From positions 2,048,501 through 2,112,500 of the forward strand of contig NZ_JADBEG010000001.1 in NCBI RefSeq assembly GCF_014873755.1: a stretch of DNA of 64,000 nucleotides. The letters run 5' to 3'. Positions 7,984 through 15,807 of this stretch are shown here, one piece after another. This stretch comes from Amycolatopsis lexingtonensis (lineage in GTDB: Bacteria; Actinomycetota; Actinomycetes; Mycobacteriales; Pseudonocardiaceae). Within the stretch, counting starts at the first letter, position 1. Each line of letters opens with the position of its first letter. A model generated the notes under the pieces. That model had not been told where the DNA came from and made no database searches. It saw nothing but the letters and a program-made list of their open reading frames with translations. Position numbers and translations under genes: made by a program.

Positions 7984-9602
7984 CGGACGGCGGCGCGCTC
8001 GATGATCGCTCCCGTGTCGACGCCGGCCGGGAGCGTGCCGAACGCGATGCCCCAGTCCCCGCCGAAGCGGGAGGCGCAGAACGCGTCCGCGACCGCCGGG
8101 TGACCGTGGCGCACCAGCAGGGAACCCTGTAGGACCAGCGCCATCGACTCGACCACCCGCCGCGCCCGGTACTCGATCGCGTCCAGGTCGGTCAGCTCCT
8201 TGCGGAGGCGGTCGACGGCGTCGTCCAGCCGCGCGTCGCCGCCGGCGGCCTGCTCGACCTCGGTGAAGAACGCCGCCACCGATTCGGGCTGCTTGCCCAT
8301 GGCGCGCAACGCGTCCAGCGCCGCCACGTTGCCCGAACCCTCCCAAATGGACGACAGCGGCGCCTCGCGGTAGAGCCGCGGCATGCCCGACTCTTCGACG
8401 TAGCCGTTGCCGCCGAAGCATTCCAGGGCCTCGGCCGCGTGCACCGGCGCGCGCTTGCACACCCAGTACTTCGACACCGCCAGCCCGAGCCGCCGGAACG
8501 CCTGCTCCTGCGGGTCATCGGGCTGGTCGCCCGCCGCGGCCAGCCGCATCGCCACGGTCGTCGCGGCTTCCGACTCGACCGCGAGGTCGGCCAGCACGTT
8601 GGCCATCAGCGGCTGGTCGACCAAAGCCTTGCCGAAGGCGTGGCGGTGGGTCGCGTGGTGCACCGCGCGGACCGTGCCCAGCCGCATCCCGGACGCGCTG
8701 CCCAGCGTGCAGTCCAGCCGGGTGTTGTTGACCATCTCGATGATCGTGCGGACCCCGCGGCCCTCTTCGCCGACCAGCCAGCCCACGGCGTTGTCGTACT
8801 CGATCTCCGACGACGCGTTCGACCGGTTGCCCAGCTTGTCCTTCAGCCGCTGCAGCCGGATCGGGTTGCGCGAGCCGTCGGGCAGGACGCGGGGGAGCAG
8901 GAAGCACGACAGCCCTCCGGGGGCCTGCGCCAGCGTCAGGAACATGTCCGACATCGGCGCGGAGGTGAACCACTTGTGCCCGACGAGGGTGTAGCTGCCG
9001 TCCGCGCTCGGGGTCGCCGTGGTCGTGTTGGCGCGGACGTCGGAGCCGCCCTGCTTCTCGGTCATCGACATGCCCGCGATCAGGCCGCGCTTGGTGCCCG
9101 GCTCGCGCAGCCCGAAGTCGTACTCGGTCGCGGCCAGCAGCGGCTCGTACCGCGCGGCGAGCTCCGGATTGGCCCGCAGCGCCGGGATCGCCGCGTAGGT
9201 CATCGAGATCGGGCAGCTGTGGCCGAACTCGGCCTGGCCCCACACGTAGAACTTCGCCGCCCTCGCCGCGTGGGCACCTTCGCGGCCGTCGCGCCACGGC
9301 GTGCCGTGCAGCCCGTGCGACACCGCGACGTTCATGAGTTCGTGCCAGTACGGGTGGAACTCGACCTCGTCGATCCGGTTGCCGTAGCGGTCGTGGGTGC
9401 GCAGCACCGGCTCGTTCTCGTTGACCAGCCGGCCCCACTCCTGGACCCGCTCGCTCCCGGCCAGCCGGCCCAGCTCGTGCACCTCGCCCGCGGCCCACCC
9501 CGCACCCGCCCGCTCCAGCCCTTCCAGCAGCGCCGGGTCGTCGCCGACGTCGTGGCCGGTCAGCGGCGGGACCTGGTTGGTGACCTCATGCGTGGCGGGC
9601 AT
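7980..9602 (-). CDS. AidB-like acyl-CoA dehydrogenase family protein
   Basis: 540 residues, the length of the AidB branch rather than ordinary ~380-aa acyl-CoA dehydrogenases. AidB hallmarks are visible: GMSMTEKQGGSDVRANTT (FAD-binding loop), HKWFTSAPMSDMFL, and AEALECFGGNGYVEESGMPRLYREAPLSSIWEGSGN at the C-terminal part. AidB proteins bind FAD and DNA and belong to the alkylation response in E. coli. Whether this one acts on DNA damage or on an isovaleryl-type CoA is open. The start overlaps the end of the TetR gene by 17 bp, so the two are co-transcribed. Confidence 0.9.
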   Translation of the reverse strand: MPATHEVTNQVPPLTGHDVGDDPALLEGLERAGAGWAAGEVHELGRLAGSERVQEWGRLVNENEPVLRTHDRYGNRIDEVEFHPYWHELMNVAVSHGLHGTPWRDGREGAHAARAAKFYVWGQAEFGHSCPISMTYAAIPALRANPELAARYEPLLAATEYDFGLREPGTKRGLIAGMSMTEKQGGSDVRANTTTATPSADGSYTLVGHKWFTSAPMSDMFLTLAQAPGGLSCFLLPRVLPDGSRNPIRLQRLKDKLGNRSNASSEIEYDNAVGWLVGEEGRGVRTIIEMVNNTRLDCTLGSASGMRLGTVRAVHHATHRHAFGKALVDQPLMANVLADLAVESEAATTVAMRLAAAGDQPDDPQEQAFRRLGLAVSKYWVCKRAPVHAAEALECFGGNGYVEESGMPRLYREAPLSSIWEGSGNVAALDALRAMGKQPESVAAFFTEVEQAAGGDARLDDAVDRLRKELTDLDAIEYRARRVVESMALVLQGSLLVRHGHPAVADAFCASRFGGDWGIAFGTLPAGVDTGAIIERAAVR

Positions 9603-10191
9603 CGGAACCTCCTAGAGCGCGGACGACGAATGTGCGGAGCTCGGCGACATCACCGGCGTTACCGCTGGTCAACGGGCCGATCAAGACTTCGGCGGCGGCC
9701 CCGACCAGCGCGGCGGCGGTGAGCCGGCCGTCCTGCGGCGGCAGCGCGCCCTGCCGCACCCCGGCGGCGACGTGCTCGGCGACCACCTCGGTGAACGCGC
9801 GCCGGAACTCGAGCCGCTCGGCGTCGATCAGCGCGTCGACCGGCTCGGCGAGCAGCGCGTAGGCCTGCCGCGGCGCCTTCAGCGCGCGCTGGGCGAAGGT
9901 CTCGAACACCGCCAGGACCCGTTCGGCGGGCGCACCCGGCCGCGCGGACGCGGCCCGCACGGCTTCGACCTCCCGCGTCACGACCTGCCGGAACACGTGC
10001 ACGACCAGGTCGGCCTTGGTGGGGAAGTGCTTGTAGACACTTCCCACGGCGACCCCGGCGCGCTCGGCGACCGCGGCGACGGAGCACCCGCTGTAGCCGT
10101 GCTCGGCGAGCTGCTCGGTCGCCGCGGCGACGATCGTCGCGCGCTGGGCGTCCAGGCGTTCCTGCACCTTCGGGGTGCGGCGGTAGGGCAC
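9586..10191 (-). CDS. TetR-family regulator upstream of the AidB-like gene
   Basis: 201 residues with an N-terminal HTH (IVAAATEQLAEHGYSGCSVAAVAERAGVAVGSVYKHFPTKADL) and an effector domain. The start is the GTG at 10191. It is the middle gene of a minus-strand run SRPBCC - TetR - AidB-like. A 12-bp-arm dyad (10193-10223) begins one base before its start codon, which suggests tight autoregulation. The overlap with the dehydrogenase gene points to that enzyme as its target. This subgroup often controls fatty-acid or acyl-CoA genes, but the ligand is not inferable. Confidence 0.9.
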   Translation of the reverse strand: MPYRRTPKVQERLDAQRATIVAAATEQLAEHGYSGCSVAAVAERAGVAVGSVYKHFPTKADLVVHVFRQVVTREVEAVRAASARPGAPAERVLAVFETFAQRALKAPRQAYALLAEPVDALIDAERLEFRRAFTEVVAEHVAAGVRQGALPPQDGRLTAAALVGAAAEVLIGPLTSGNAGDVAELRTFVVRALGGSDARHA

Positions 10192-10192
10192 G

Positions 10193-10223
10193 TGAAGAAG
10201 TGAAGCACTGATTCACTACTTCA
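10193..10223. promoter_or_regulatory. Inverted repeat at the TetR start codon, likely autoregulatory operator
   Basis: Arms 10193-10204 (TGAAGAAGTGAA) and 10212-10223 (TTCACTACTTCA) are inverted copies with 11 of 12 positions matching and a 7-bp centre. The dyad fills the 33-bp gap between the SRPBCC stop and the TetR GTG. It is the right size for a TetR dimer or pair of dimers. Confidence 0.7.
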
Positions 10224-10224
10224 G

Positions 10225-10680
10225 TCAACGCTCCAGCAGCCGCTTCGCGCCCCGCACCTCGGCCTCGACGTCGGCCCGCAGCTTGCGGCGCAGCAGCGGT
10301 TCGGCCAGCCAGCGCAGGGGAGCGGCGAACCCGAACGCGATCCGCCGGGTCACCCGCGTCCCGCCGGCCACCGGCACGCACACGAAGGAGGCTTCGAACG
10401 TCGACACCCGCCGCGCGAGCCGGTTTTCCGGGCGGTCGGGCAGGCGCACGTCGACGCGCTCACCCCGCGTCAGCGTCATCCGCGACACGATCTTCGGCCC
10501 CGGACCGAGCCCGGGCAGTGCCGACCGGAACCGGAACTCGGTCACGTCGCCGTCCCGGCGCACCCAGTCGATCGGGCCGAGCTTGCGGTCGACCTGCGCG
10601 TACCGCCGCGGGTCCATCACCAGGGCCAGGAAGGCTTCGGGAGTGCACGACACGGTCTGTTTCACGGTCACTTCCACCAT
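10225..10680 (-). CDS. SRPBCC (START-like) family protein
   Basis: 151 residues of the polyketide-cyclase/START-like helix-grip fold: an N-terminal TVKQTVSCTPEAFLALVMDP with the Asp-Pro turn, strands, then a long C-terminal helix. It probably binds a hydrophobic ligand; no catalytic residue can be assigned. The ATG at 10680 is preferred over the longer reading because promoter-like sequence lies directly upstream. It is divergent from the TetR gene at 10703 (only 22 bp apart) and precedes the TetR/AidB-like genes on its own strand. Confidence 0.8.
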   Translation of the reverse strand: MVEVTVKQTVSCTPEAFLALVMDPRRYAQVDRKLGPIDWVRRDGDVTEFRFRSALPGLGPGPKIVSRMTLTRGERVDVRLPDRPENRLARRVSTFEASFVCVPVAGGTRVTRRIAFGFAAPLRWLAEPLLRRKLRADVEAEVRGAKRLLER

Positions 10681-10704
10681 AGAAAGAGAGTAATTTCTCA
10701 CTAT
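10679..10704. promoter_or_regulatory. Overlapping divergent leaderless promoters with imperfect dyad
   Basis: The 22 bp between two start codons (10680 minus, 10703 plus) must hold both promoters. On the plus strand TAATTT ends six bases before the ATG. On the minus strand TACTCT (10692 to 10687) ends six bases before its ATG. The 26 bp spanning both starts form an imperfect dyad (9 of 13 pairs, outer ATAG/CTAT). A repressor here would block both genes at once. Confidence 0.6.
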
Positions 10705-11308
10705 GGCCCGTACAACCCCCGGCGTCACCCGCCGCCGCATCCTCGACGAAGCCGTCCGCCTCTTCGCCACCCGCGGCTACGACGCCACGTCCGTCGCCGA
10801 CATCCAGACCGCATGCGGCCTCAACCCCGGCAGCGGCGCCCTCTACAAGCACTTCCCGTCCAAAGCGGCCCTCCTCGAAGCCGCCGTCCACGACAACCTC
10901 ACGCGGCTGAGCACCAGCACCGCCGAAACCACGTCACTCCCCGAAGACCCCCGCGAAGCCCTGCGCGTGCTCGCCGACGCCGTCTGGGCGTTCATGGCCG
11001 CCGACCGCGACCTCATCCGCCTGATGATCCGCGAATTCACCGGCTTCCCCGCACTGTTCGAGCGCATGTGGGAAGGCGTCGTCGCCACCGTCTACCACCG
11101 GGGCACGGAATGGATCACCACACTGCGGGACCAGGGGAGAGCCGACGTCACCGACCCGCGCGCGACCGCCGCGGTGCTCGTCGCATCGCTGACCTACTAC
11201 CCGATCCTCGACGTCCTCATCGGACACACCCCGGGCGACCTCGAACCGGACCGCTTCCTGACCGCGTGGCTCGACGCCTCGATCGCGGCACTCCACCTGC
11301 GCGACTGA
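10703..11308 (+). CDS. TetR-family transcriptional regulator
   Basis: 201 residues: HTH near the N terminus (RRRILDEAVRLFATRGYDATSVADIQTA, then LYKHFPSKAALLEAAV) and a C-terminal effector domain. It is divergent from the SRPBCC gene with a shared 22-bp promoter region and is followed 40 bp later by an SDR gene that has its own -10 element. Likely targets are itself and the SRPBCC gene. The ligand is unknown. Confidence 0.9.
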   Translation: MARTTPGVTRRRILDEAVRLFATRGYDATSVADIQTACGLNPGSGALYKHFPSKAALLEAAVHDNLTRLSTSTAETTSLPEDPREALRVLADAVWAFMAADRDLIRLMIREFTGFPALFERMWEGVVATVYHRGTEWITTLRDQGRADVTDPRATAAVLVASLTYYPILDVLIGHTPGDLEPDRFLTAWLDASIAALHLRD

Positions 11309-11348
11309 GCTTGCCCCGGAGCGCACTCCAGCTCCTACCGTCGACCCC

Positions 11349-12314
11349 ATGACCACCCCGCAGCACAAGATCGGCTCCGGCTTCGGCGCCACCAGCACCG
11401 CCACCGAAGTCCTCGACGGCATCGACCTCACCGGCAAGCTCGCCCTCGTCACCGGCGGCTACTCCGGCATCGGCCTCGAAACCACCCGCGCCCTCACGCA
11501 CGCCGGCGCCCACGTGATCGTCCCCGCCCGGCGCCGCGCCACCGCCGAAACCGCCCTCCGCGGCATCGCCGAAGTCGACGAACTGGACCTCGGCGCCCTG
11601 GACAGCGTCCGCGCGTTCACCGACCGCTTCCTCGCCACCGGCCGACGGCTCGACCTCGTCATCGACAGCGCCGGCGTCATGGCCTGCCCCGAAACCCGCG
11701 TCGGCCCCGGCTGGGAGGCCCAGTTCGCCACCAACCACCTCGGTCACTTCGCCCTGGTCAACCGCCTCTGGCCGGCCATCGCCGACGGCGCCCGCGTCGT
11801 CTCCGTCTCCTCCCGCGGCCACCACCTCTCACCCATCCGCTGGGCCGACCCCCACTTCGAAACCGGCTACGACAAGTGGCTCGCCTACGGCCAGGCCAAA
11901 ACCGCCAACATCCTCTTCGCCGTCCACCTCGACCGCTTCGGCCGCGAGGGCGGCGTACGCGCCTTCGCCCTGCACCCCGGCTCCATCCTCACCAACCTCG
12001 TCCGCCACATCCCGCCGGCCGAGCGCGTCGCCCAAGGCTGGGTCGACGAAAACGGCGTCCCCAGCGGCTACTTCAAAACCCCCGAAGCCGGCGCCGCCAC
12101 CCAGGTCTGGGCCGCCACCTCACCCCGCCTCGACGGCATGGGCGGCGTCTACCTCGAAGACTGCGACATCGCCGAACCCGCACCCGACGGCGACGGCGTC
12201 ACCGACGTCGGGCTCCGCGTCGGTGTCCGCGACTACGCCATCGACCCCGCCGAAGCCGCCCGCCTCTGGGCGCTCTCGGCCGAACTCACCGGCGTCGACG
12301 CTACTTCCCGGTGA
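11349..12314 (+). CDS. Short-chain dehydrogenase/reductase
   Basis: 321 residues. The classical SDR pattern is present: TGGYSGIG near residue 37 (NAD(P) binding, TGxxxGIG), the NNAG-equivalent written as DSAG (LVIDSAGVMA), SVSSRG for the catalytic Ser strand, and YGQAK for the catalytic Tyr-Lys pair. The arrangement resembles retinol-dehydrogenase-like actinobacterial SDRs acting on bulky alcohols or ketones. A TACCGT box lies seven bases before the ATG. The 3' end overlaps the convergent DUF1345 gene by 14 bp. Third codon positions are strongly C-rich. Confidence 0.9.
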   Translation: MTTPQHKIGSGFGATSTATEVLDGIDLTGKLALVTGGYSGIGLETTRALTHAGAHVIVPARRRATAETALRGIAEVDELDLGALDSVRAFTDRFLATGRRLDLVIDSAGVMACPETRVGPGWEAQFATNHLGHFALVNRLWPAIADGARVVSVSSRGHHLSPIRWADPHFETGYDKWLAYGQAKTANILFAVHLDRFGREGGVRAFALHPGSILTNLVRHIPPAERVAQGWVDENGVPSGYFKTPEAGAATQVWAATSPRLDGMGGVYLEDCDIAEPAPDGDGVTDVGLRVGVRDYAIDPAEAARLWALSAELTGVDATSR

Positions 12315-12942
12315 GCACGCCCACCGCGATCCCCAGGATCGCCGTGTTGTAGACGAACGACATGACGCTGTGCGTCAGCACCGTGTACCGGATCGACCGG
12401 GCCTGAACCTCCACATCGGACGTCGCGAACGACGTCCCCACCGTGAACGCGAAGTACGCGAAATCCAGCAGGTTCGGCCGCTCCGTCGCCGGGAACCGCA
12501 ACCCCGGCCCCGGCGTGCCCCGGTAGTGCAGGTGCGCGTACCGGTCCGCGTACCCGAAGTGCAGCAGGATCCACGCCGCCAGCACCGCCGGCACCGCGCT
12601 GATCTGCAGTACCAACGCGTACTCGCCGTCCTCCTCGGCGATCACGTTCGCCGTCAGGATCAGCAGCCCCGCCGACATCCCGACCACACTCACCAGCACC
12701 GTCGCCGCGAAACTCGACCGGCGCCCCAGCAGGCTGTGCAACCACGCCGGCGCGCCGTCACCGGCCAGCCGGTACCGCCGGATCCGCAGGAACCTCGTCA
12801 CGATCACCGCCACCGCCAGCACGTCCCACGCCAGCAGGAACACCACGTCCAGCCCGGTGTCCGGCGCGACCAGCCAGCCCAGCCCGAGCAGCACCAGCAG
12901 GAACTCCGCGCACTGGTACCAGATCCTCCGCAGACGACGCAC
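12301..12942 (-). CDS. DUF1345 membrane protein
   Basis: 213 residues with about five transmembrane segments (residues ~10-50, 75-100, 110-130, 185-210) and the DUF1345 signature region FAYFAFTVGTSFATSDVEVQARSIR. Function of the family is unknown. The start is GTG at 12942, with TAGCTT six bases upstream (leaderless). It overlaps the SDR gene tail to tail. Confidence 0.85.
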   Translation of the reverse strand: MRRLRRIWYQCAEFLLVLLGLGWLVAPDTGLDVVFLLAWDVLAVAVIVTRFLRIRRYRLAGDGAPAWLHSLLGRRSSFAATVLVSVVGMSAGLLILTANVIAEEDGEYALVLQISAVPAVLAAWILLHFGYADRYAHLHYRGTPGPGLRFPATERPNLLDFAYFAFTVGTSFATSDVEVQARSIRYTVLTHSVMSFVYNTAILGIAVGVLTGK

Positions 12943-12991
12943 CGCGCGAAGCTAACCGCCCCCGCGCCCGGCGGCACCCCGGATCACCTGG

Positions 12992-13555
12992 TCAGGTGGC
13001 GTGATTGACCAGCGCCACCAGGTACCGGCAGGGGAGCGCACCCGGGTTCGCGAACACGCAGTCCGCCGGCGCGCCCAGCTGCAGGCAGTCCCCGGCACCC
13101 AGCTCGTGCACCTGCGCCCCCTCCCGGAACCGCAACTGCCCGGCCAGCACCCAGATCTGCTGGTGCAGGAACGCGTACGTCCCCGCCGCCATCGGCACCT
13201 CGGCACCCGGCGGCAGCTCGACCTCCACCAGCTCCAGCGGACGGCCGCCGGCGGGGGAGACCGCCCGGCGGCGGTACCCGGTGTCCGGGTCCACCCACAC
13301 TGGCTGCTCCGCCGCGCGCACCAGCCGCCGCTCGTCACCCTCGGCGCGCGCGATCAGCTCCGACAGCGTCAGGCCCAGCGCGTCCGACAGCTTCGCCAGC
13401 AACGCCGCCGTCGGCTGCACGTCACCCCGCTCGATCTTGCCGATCATCGCGCGCGACACCCCCGACCGTTCGGCGAGCGCCGCGGCCGAAAGACCACGGG
13501 AGGTCCGGGTGGCGTGCACAGTCGCCGCCAAGCGGGCAGACAGGGGATCGGTCAT
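12992..13555 (-). CDS. XRE-family regulator with cupin domain
   Basis: 187 residues when started at the ATG at 13555. The N-terminal HTH (LAATVHATRTSRGLSAAALAERSGVSRAMIGKIERG) is of XRE/HTH_3 type. The C-terminal half is a cupin barrel (LELVEVELPPGAEVP, QIWVLAGQLRF, GDCLQLGAPADCVFANPG) that would sense a small ligand. Longer in-frame readings to 13645 are non-conserved and cover the promoter. It is divergent from a GNAT acetyltransferase gene 43 bp away, which it probably controls. TATAGT lies ten bases before the start. Confidence 0.88.
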   Translation of the reverse strand: MTDPLSARLAATVHATRTSRGLSAAALAERSGVSRAMIGKIERGDVQPTAALLAKLSDALGLTLSELIARAEGDERRLVRAAEQPVWVDPDTGYRRRAVSPAGGRPLELVEVELPPGAEVPMAAGTYAFLHQQIWVLAGQLRFREGAQVHELGAGDCLQLGAPADCVFANPGALPCRYLVALVNHAT

Positions 13556-13598
13556 AACACTGGATACTATACGACTCATCGTGGCTACCATATGAGCC
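13556..13598. promoter_or_regulatory. Divergent promoter region of XRE-cupin and GNAT genes
   Basis: The 43-bp gap is AT-rich for this genome. For the plus strand TACCAT (13586-13591) ends seven bases before the ATG. For the minus strand TATAGT lies ten bases from its ATG. CTCAT and ATGAG (13575-13579 and 13593-13597) form a small inverted pair that the XRE regulator might bind. Confidence 0.5.
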
Positions 13599-14114
13599 AT
13601 GATTCGCGACGCCACTCCGCAAGACGCCCCTGCCTGTGCGGCCATCTACGCGCCCTACGTCACCGACACCGCCATCTCCTTCGAAACCGACCCACCCGAC
13701 GACACCGAAATGGCCCGCCGCATCACCGCGGCCCACGCCTGGTTCGTCTTCGAAGACGACGGCCACATCGCCGGATACGCCTACGCGACCCCCTTCGCCG
13801 CCCGCGCCGCCTACCGGTGGTCCTGCGAGACGAGCATCTACCTCGAACGCGGCCGCCGCCGCACCGGAGCCGGGCGCGCACTGTACGAGACGCTGTTCGC
13901 CCGGCTGCGCGAGCGCGGCTTCCACCGCGCCTTCGCCGGCATGACCCTGCCGAACGAAGCGAGCGCCGGACTGCACCGCGCCCTCGGCTTCGAACCCGCG
14001 GGCGTCTACCGCCGCGTCGACTGGAAGCACGGCGCCTGGCACGACGTCGCCTGGGTCCAGCGCGACCTCAGCGCAACTGAAGGTTGCACATCACCGCCGG
14101 CCGAGCTAACGTGA
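13599..14114 (+). CDS. GNAT acetyltransferase, phosphinothricin acetyltransferase-like
   Basis: 171 residues. IYAPYVTDTAISFETDPP at the N terminus and the acetyl-CoA loop RRRRTGAGRALYETLF with the C-terminal LHRALGFEPAGVYRRVDWKHGAWHDV match the PAT/bar branch of GNAT enzymes, which N-acetylate phosphinothricin, methionine sulfone or similar amino acids. Real substrate unknown. It is divergent from the XRE-cupin regulator, its likely controller. Its last 42 bases contain the first operator of the downstream ArsR operon. Confidence 0.88.
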   Translation: MIRDATPQDAPACAAIYAPYVTDTAISFETDPPDDTEMARRITAAHAWFVFEDDGHIAGYAYATPFAARAAYRWSCETSIYLERGRRRTGAGRALYETLFARLRERGFHRAFAGMTLPNEASAGLHRALGFEPAGVYRRVDWKHGAWHDVAWVQRDLSATEGCTSPPAELT

Positions 14115-14132
14115 CAAGCAACCAAACGTTGC
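14073..14132 (+). promoter_or_regulatory. Promoter with twin GCAAC-N5-GTTGC operators
   Basis: Two identical dyads of form GCAAC-N5-GTTGC occur at 14073-14087 and 14118-14132, exactly 45 bp apart. Between them is a good promoter: TTGCAC (14084-14089), 17-bp spacer, TAACGT (14107-14112). The first dyad therefore overlaps the -35 box and the second covers the expected transcription start. The only regulator in the operon is the ArsR-type protein at 14589, so it is the likely binder. Confidence 0.8.
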
Positions 14133-14145
14133 ATAAGGAGCGGAC

Positions 14146-14592
14146 ATGGACCACGGAACCCTCGAACGCGAAATCCACATCGACGCCACCCCCGACGTCG
14201 TCTTCGACGTCGTCAGCAACCCCGAGCACGTCCGCGAATGGTGGCCCGACGAGGCCGAATACCCCGTCGAACCCGGGGGAGAAGGCCACATCGCCTTCGA
14301 CGGCCACCCCGTCCGCTTCACCGTCGTCGACGCCATCCCGCCCAAGCTCTTCTCCTTCCGCTGGACCCACGCCGAGGGGGAGACCGCCGCACCGGGCAAC
14401 TCCTTCCTCGTCGTCTTCGAACTCGAACCCACCGGAACCGGCACCCGCCTGCGCATGACCGAAACCGGCTTCCGCGAACGCGGCTGGGACGAAGCCAAGA
14501 TCGCCGCCGAATACACCGACCACGAAAGCGGCTGGGACCACTTCCTGCCCCGCATCCCCGCCGTCACCGCCAAGGTGGGAGCCACCTCGTGA
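14146..14592 (+). CDS. SRPBCC (AHSA1-like) protein, first gene of ArsR operon
   Basis: 148 residues of the AHSA1/SRPBCC fold (LEREIHIDATPDVVFDVVSNPEHVREWWPDEAEY... and WDHFLPRIPAV at the C terminus). It is typical of the genes that travel with ArsR regulators in actinobacteria. AAGGAG lies eight bases before the ATG. Its TGA overlaps the GTG of the ArsR gene (GTGA). A ligand-binding role is expected; no enzyme activity can be stated. Confidence 0.88.
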   Translation: MDHGTLEREIHIDATPDVVFDVVSNPEHVREWWPDEAEYPVEPGGEGHIAFDGHPVRFTVVDAIPPKLFSFRWTHAEGETAAPGNSFLVVFELEPTGTGTRLRMTETGFRERGWDEAKIAAEYTDHESGWDHFLPRIPAVTAKVGATS

Positions 14593-14924
14593 CCGCCGCC
14601 GTGGACGACGACCTCTGGTCGGCCATCGGCGACCCCACCCGCCGCCGCATGCTCGACCTCCTGCTCAGCGAAGGCCGGGGGACCGCCACCAGCCTCAGCG
14701 AACACCTCCCGGTGACCCGCCAGGCCGTCGCCAAGCACCTCGCCGTCCTCGACCGCGCCGGCCTCGTGCACGCACAGGCCGAAGGACGCGAAAAGCAGTT
14801 CCGCGTCGACGAAACCCAGCTCGGTCGCGCCGTCGCCCAGCTCGCCGACGTCGGCAACGCCTGGGACGCCCGGCTCCGCCACATCAAGCACATCGCCGAA
14901 ACCATCGAACGGAAGAAGCAGTAG
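14589..14924 (+). CDS. ArsR-family winged-helix regulator
   Basis: 111 residues: DDLWSAIGDPTRRRMLDLLL, then a winged helix (SLSEHLPVTRQAVAKHLAVLDRAGLVHAQAEGREKQF). No cysteine pair for metal sensing is present, so it belongs to the non-metal ArsR group that accompanies AHSA1 proteins. GTG at 14589 overlaps the previous stop. It probably represses its own operon through the twin dyads at 14073-14132. Confidence 0.9.
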   Translation: MTAAVDDDLWSAIGDPTRRRMLDLLLSEGRGTATSLSEHLPVTRQAVAKHLAVLDRAGLVHAQAEGREKQFRVDETQLGRAVAQLADVGNAWDARLRHIKHIAETIERKKQ

Positions 14925-14926
14925 AA

Positions 14927-15367
14927 ATGGACATCCTGCACCGCATCGGCATCCAGAACGCCAGCCCCGAGAAGGTCTACGAAGCACTCACCACGCTCGA
15001 CGGCCTGTCGGACTGGTGGACCGAAAAGACCGTGGGGGACACCGAACTCGGCGGCGTCATCGCGTTCCGCTTCATCCCGGGCGGCTTCGACATGAAGGTC
15101 ATCGAGCTCGAGCCGGGCCGGCTCGTCCGCTGGGAAGTCGTCGACGGACCGCCGGAGTGGATCGGCACGACGATCCGCTGGGAGCTCGACCAGCGCAGCG
15201 ACTACACGATCGTCCTGTTCAAGCACGAGGGCTGGCGTGAAGCGGGCGAGTTCATGCACCACTGCAGCACGAAGTGGGCGATCTACCTGATGAGCCTCAA
15301 GCAGCTCGTCGAGACCGGGGAAGGTGCCCCGGCACCGCGGGACGTCATGATCAGCGACTGGCACTGA
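14927..15367 (+). CDS. SRPBCC (AHSA1-like) protein, third gene of ArsR operon
   Basis: 146 residues, START-like: MDILHRIGIQNASPEKVYEALTTLDGLSDWWTEKT and a C-terminal helix with YLMSLKQLVETGEGAPAPRD. It starts two bases after the ArsR stop, so the three genes form one operon. It is only distantly similar to the first SRPBCC protein of the operon. The dif-like site begins four bases after its stop codon. Confidence 0.88.
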   Translation: MDILHRIGIQNASPEKVYEALTTLDGLSDWWTEKTVGDTELGGVIAFRFIPGGFDMKVIELEPGRLVRWEVVDGPPEWIGTTIRWELDQRSDYTIVLFKHEGWREAGEFMHHCSTKWAIYLMSLKQLVETGEGAPAPRDVMISDWH

Positions 15368-15371
15368 CGTT

Positions 15372-15399
15372 ACCTGACATAATGTACATTATCGGCACT
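15372..15399 (-). other. dif: Probable dif site (Xer recombination, chromosome terminus)
   Basis: Read on the minus strand from 15395 the sequence is CCGATAATGTACATTATGTC followed by AGGT. It contains the 14-bp perfect palindrome ATAATGTACATTAT (15379-15392). This matches the actinobacterial dif consensus as I remember it at 24 of 28 positions: two recombinase half-sites around a 6-bp centre, with all the differences outside the palindromic core. XerC/XerD bind such sites to resolve chromosome dimers at the terminus. It lies four bases after a gene stop in an otherwise gene-free stretch, and a tyrosine recombinase gene follows about 540 bp away. Confidence 0.82.
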
Positions 15400-15807
15400 T
15401 GAGGGCATGCTGCGGCGGGAACCCGGGAGGGGTGCCGAAGCCGAGTTCCCGGGGTGGAGTGTTCGCTTCGCCAGGACGGCTTCTCCTGAGGTTTCTCGCC
15501 CGCCGTTCTTCTGTGACAGGCGTCGAGCGCTCGTGAGGGCACCCGCCGGGGGCTGTAGAGCATCCCCTGGAGCAGGGATAACGATGTCCTGCCACTCGAC
15601 CCTAAAACGTCACGGTGACGAAACTCGACCGGGGAAACGGCCACGGGAAAAACGGTTGGCGACCTTCAATGCTGCGGATCGCTCAGCCGCTTGTCCCTCG
15701 GAGTCCCGGGTGGCCCCGTTGGCAGGTTAGGCACTCGAACATACGTGCGCATCCCCGCTGTGGGCATCGAGGGGGCGATTCGAGCCCGAAATCGACTCCG
15801 AGAGAGT
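15400..15807. other. Gene-free stretch between dif and the recombinase
   Basis: No convincing coding frame: open frames here lack conserved-looking sequence and normal codon bias. It holds small structures only, such as CGTCAC-G-GTGACG at about 15608-15620, and no recognisable tRNA. Base composition is less GC-rich than the flanking genes. It may be terminus-associated spacer DNA or a decayed element. Confidence 0.5.

Noticed and set aside
15351..15644. Minus-strand frame of 97 codons in the dif spacer
   Set aside because: No conserved-looking sequence, overlaps the dif-like palindrome and the SRPBCC gene end.
15765..15795. tRNA-like T-arm (GATTCGAGCCC)
   Set aside because: Stem and loop lengths do not fit and no acceptor, D or anticodon arm is found, so not a tRNA or tRNA-derived att site.
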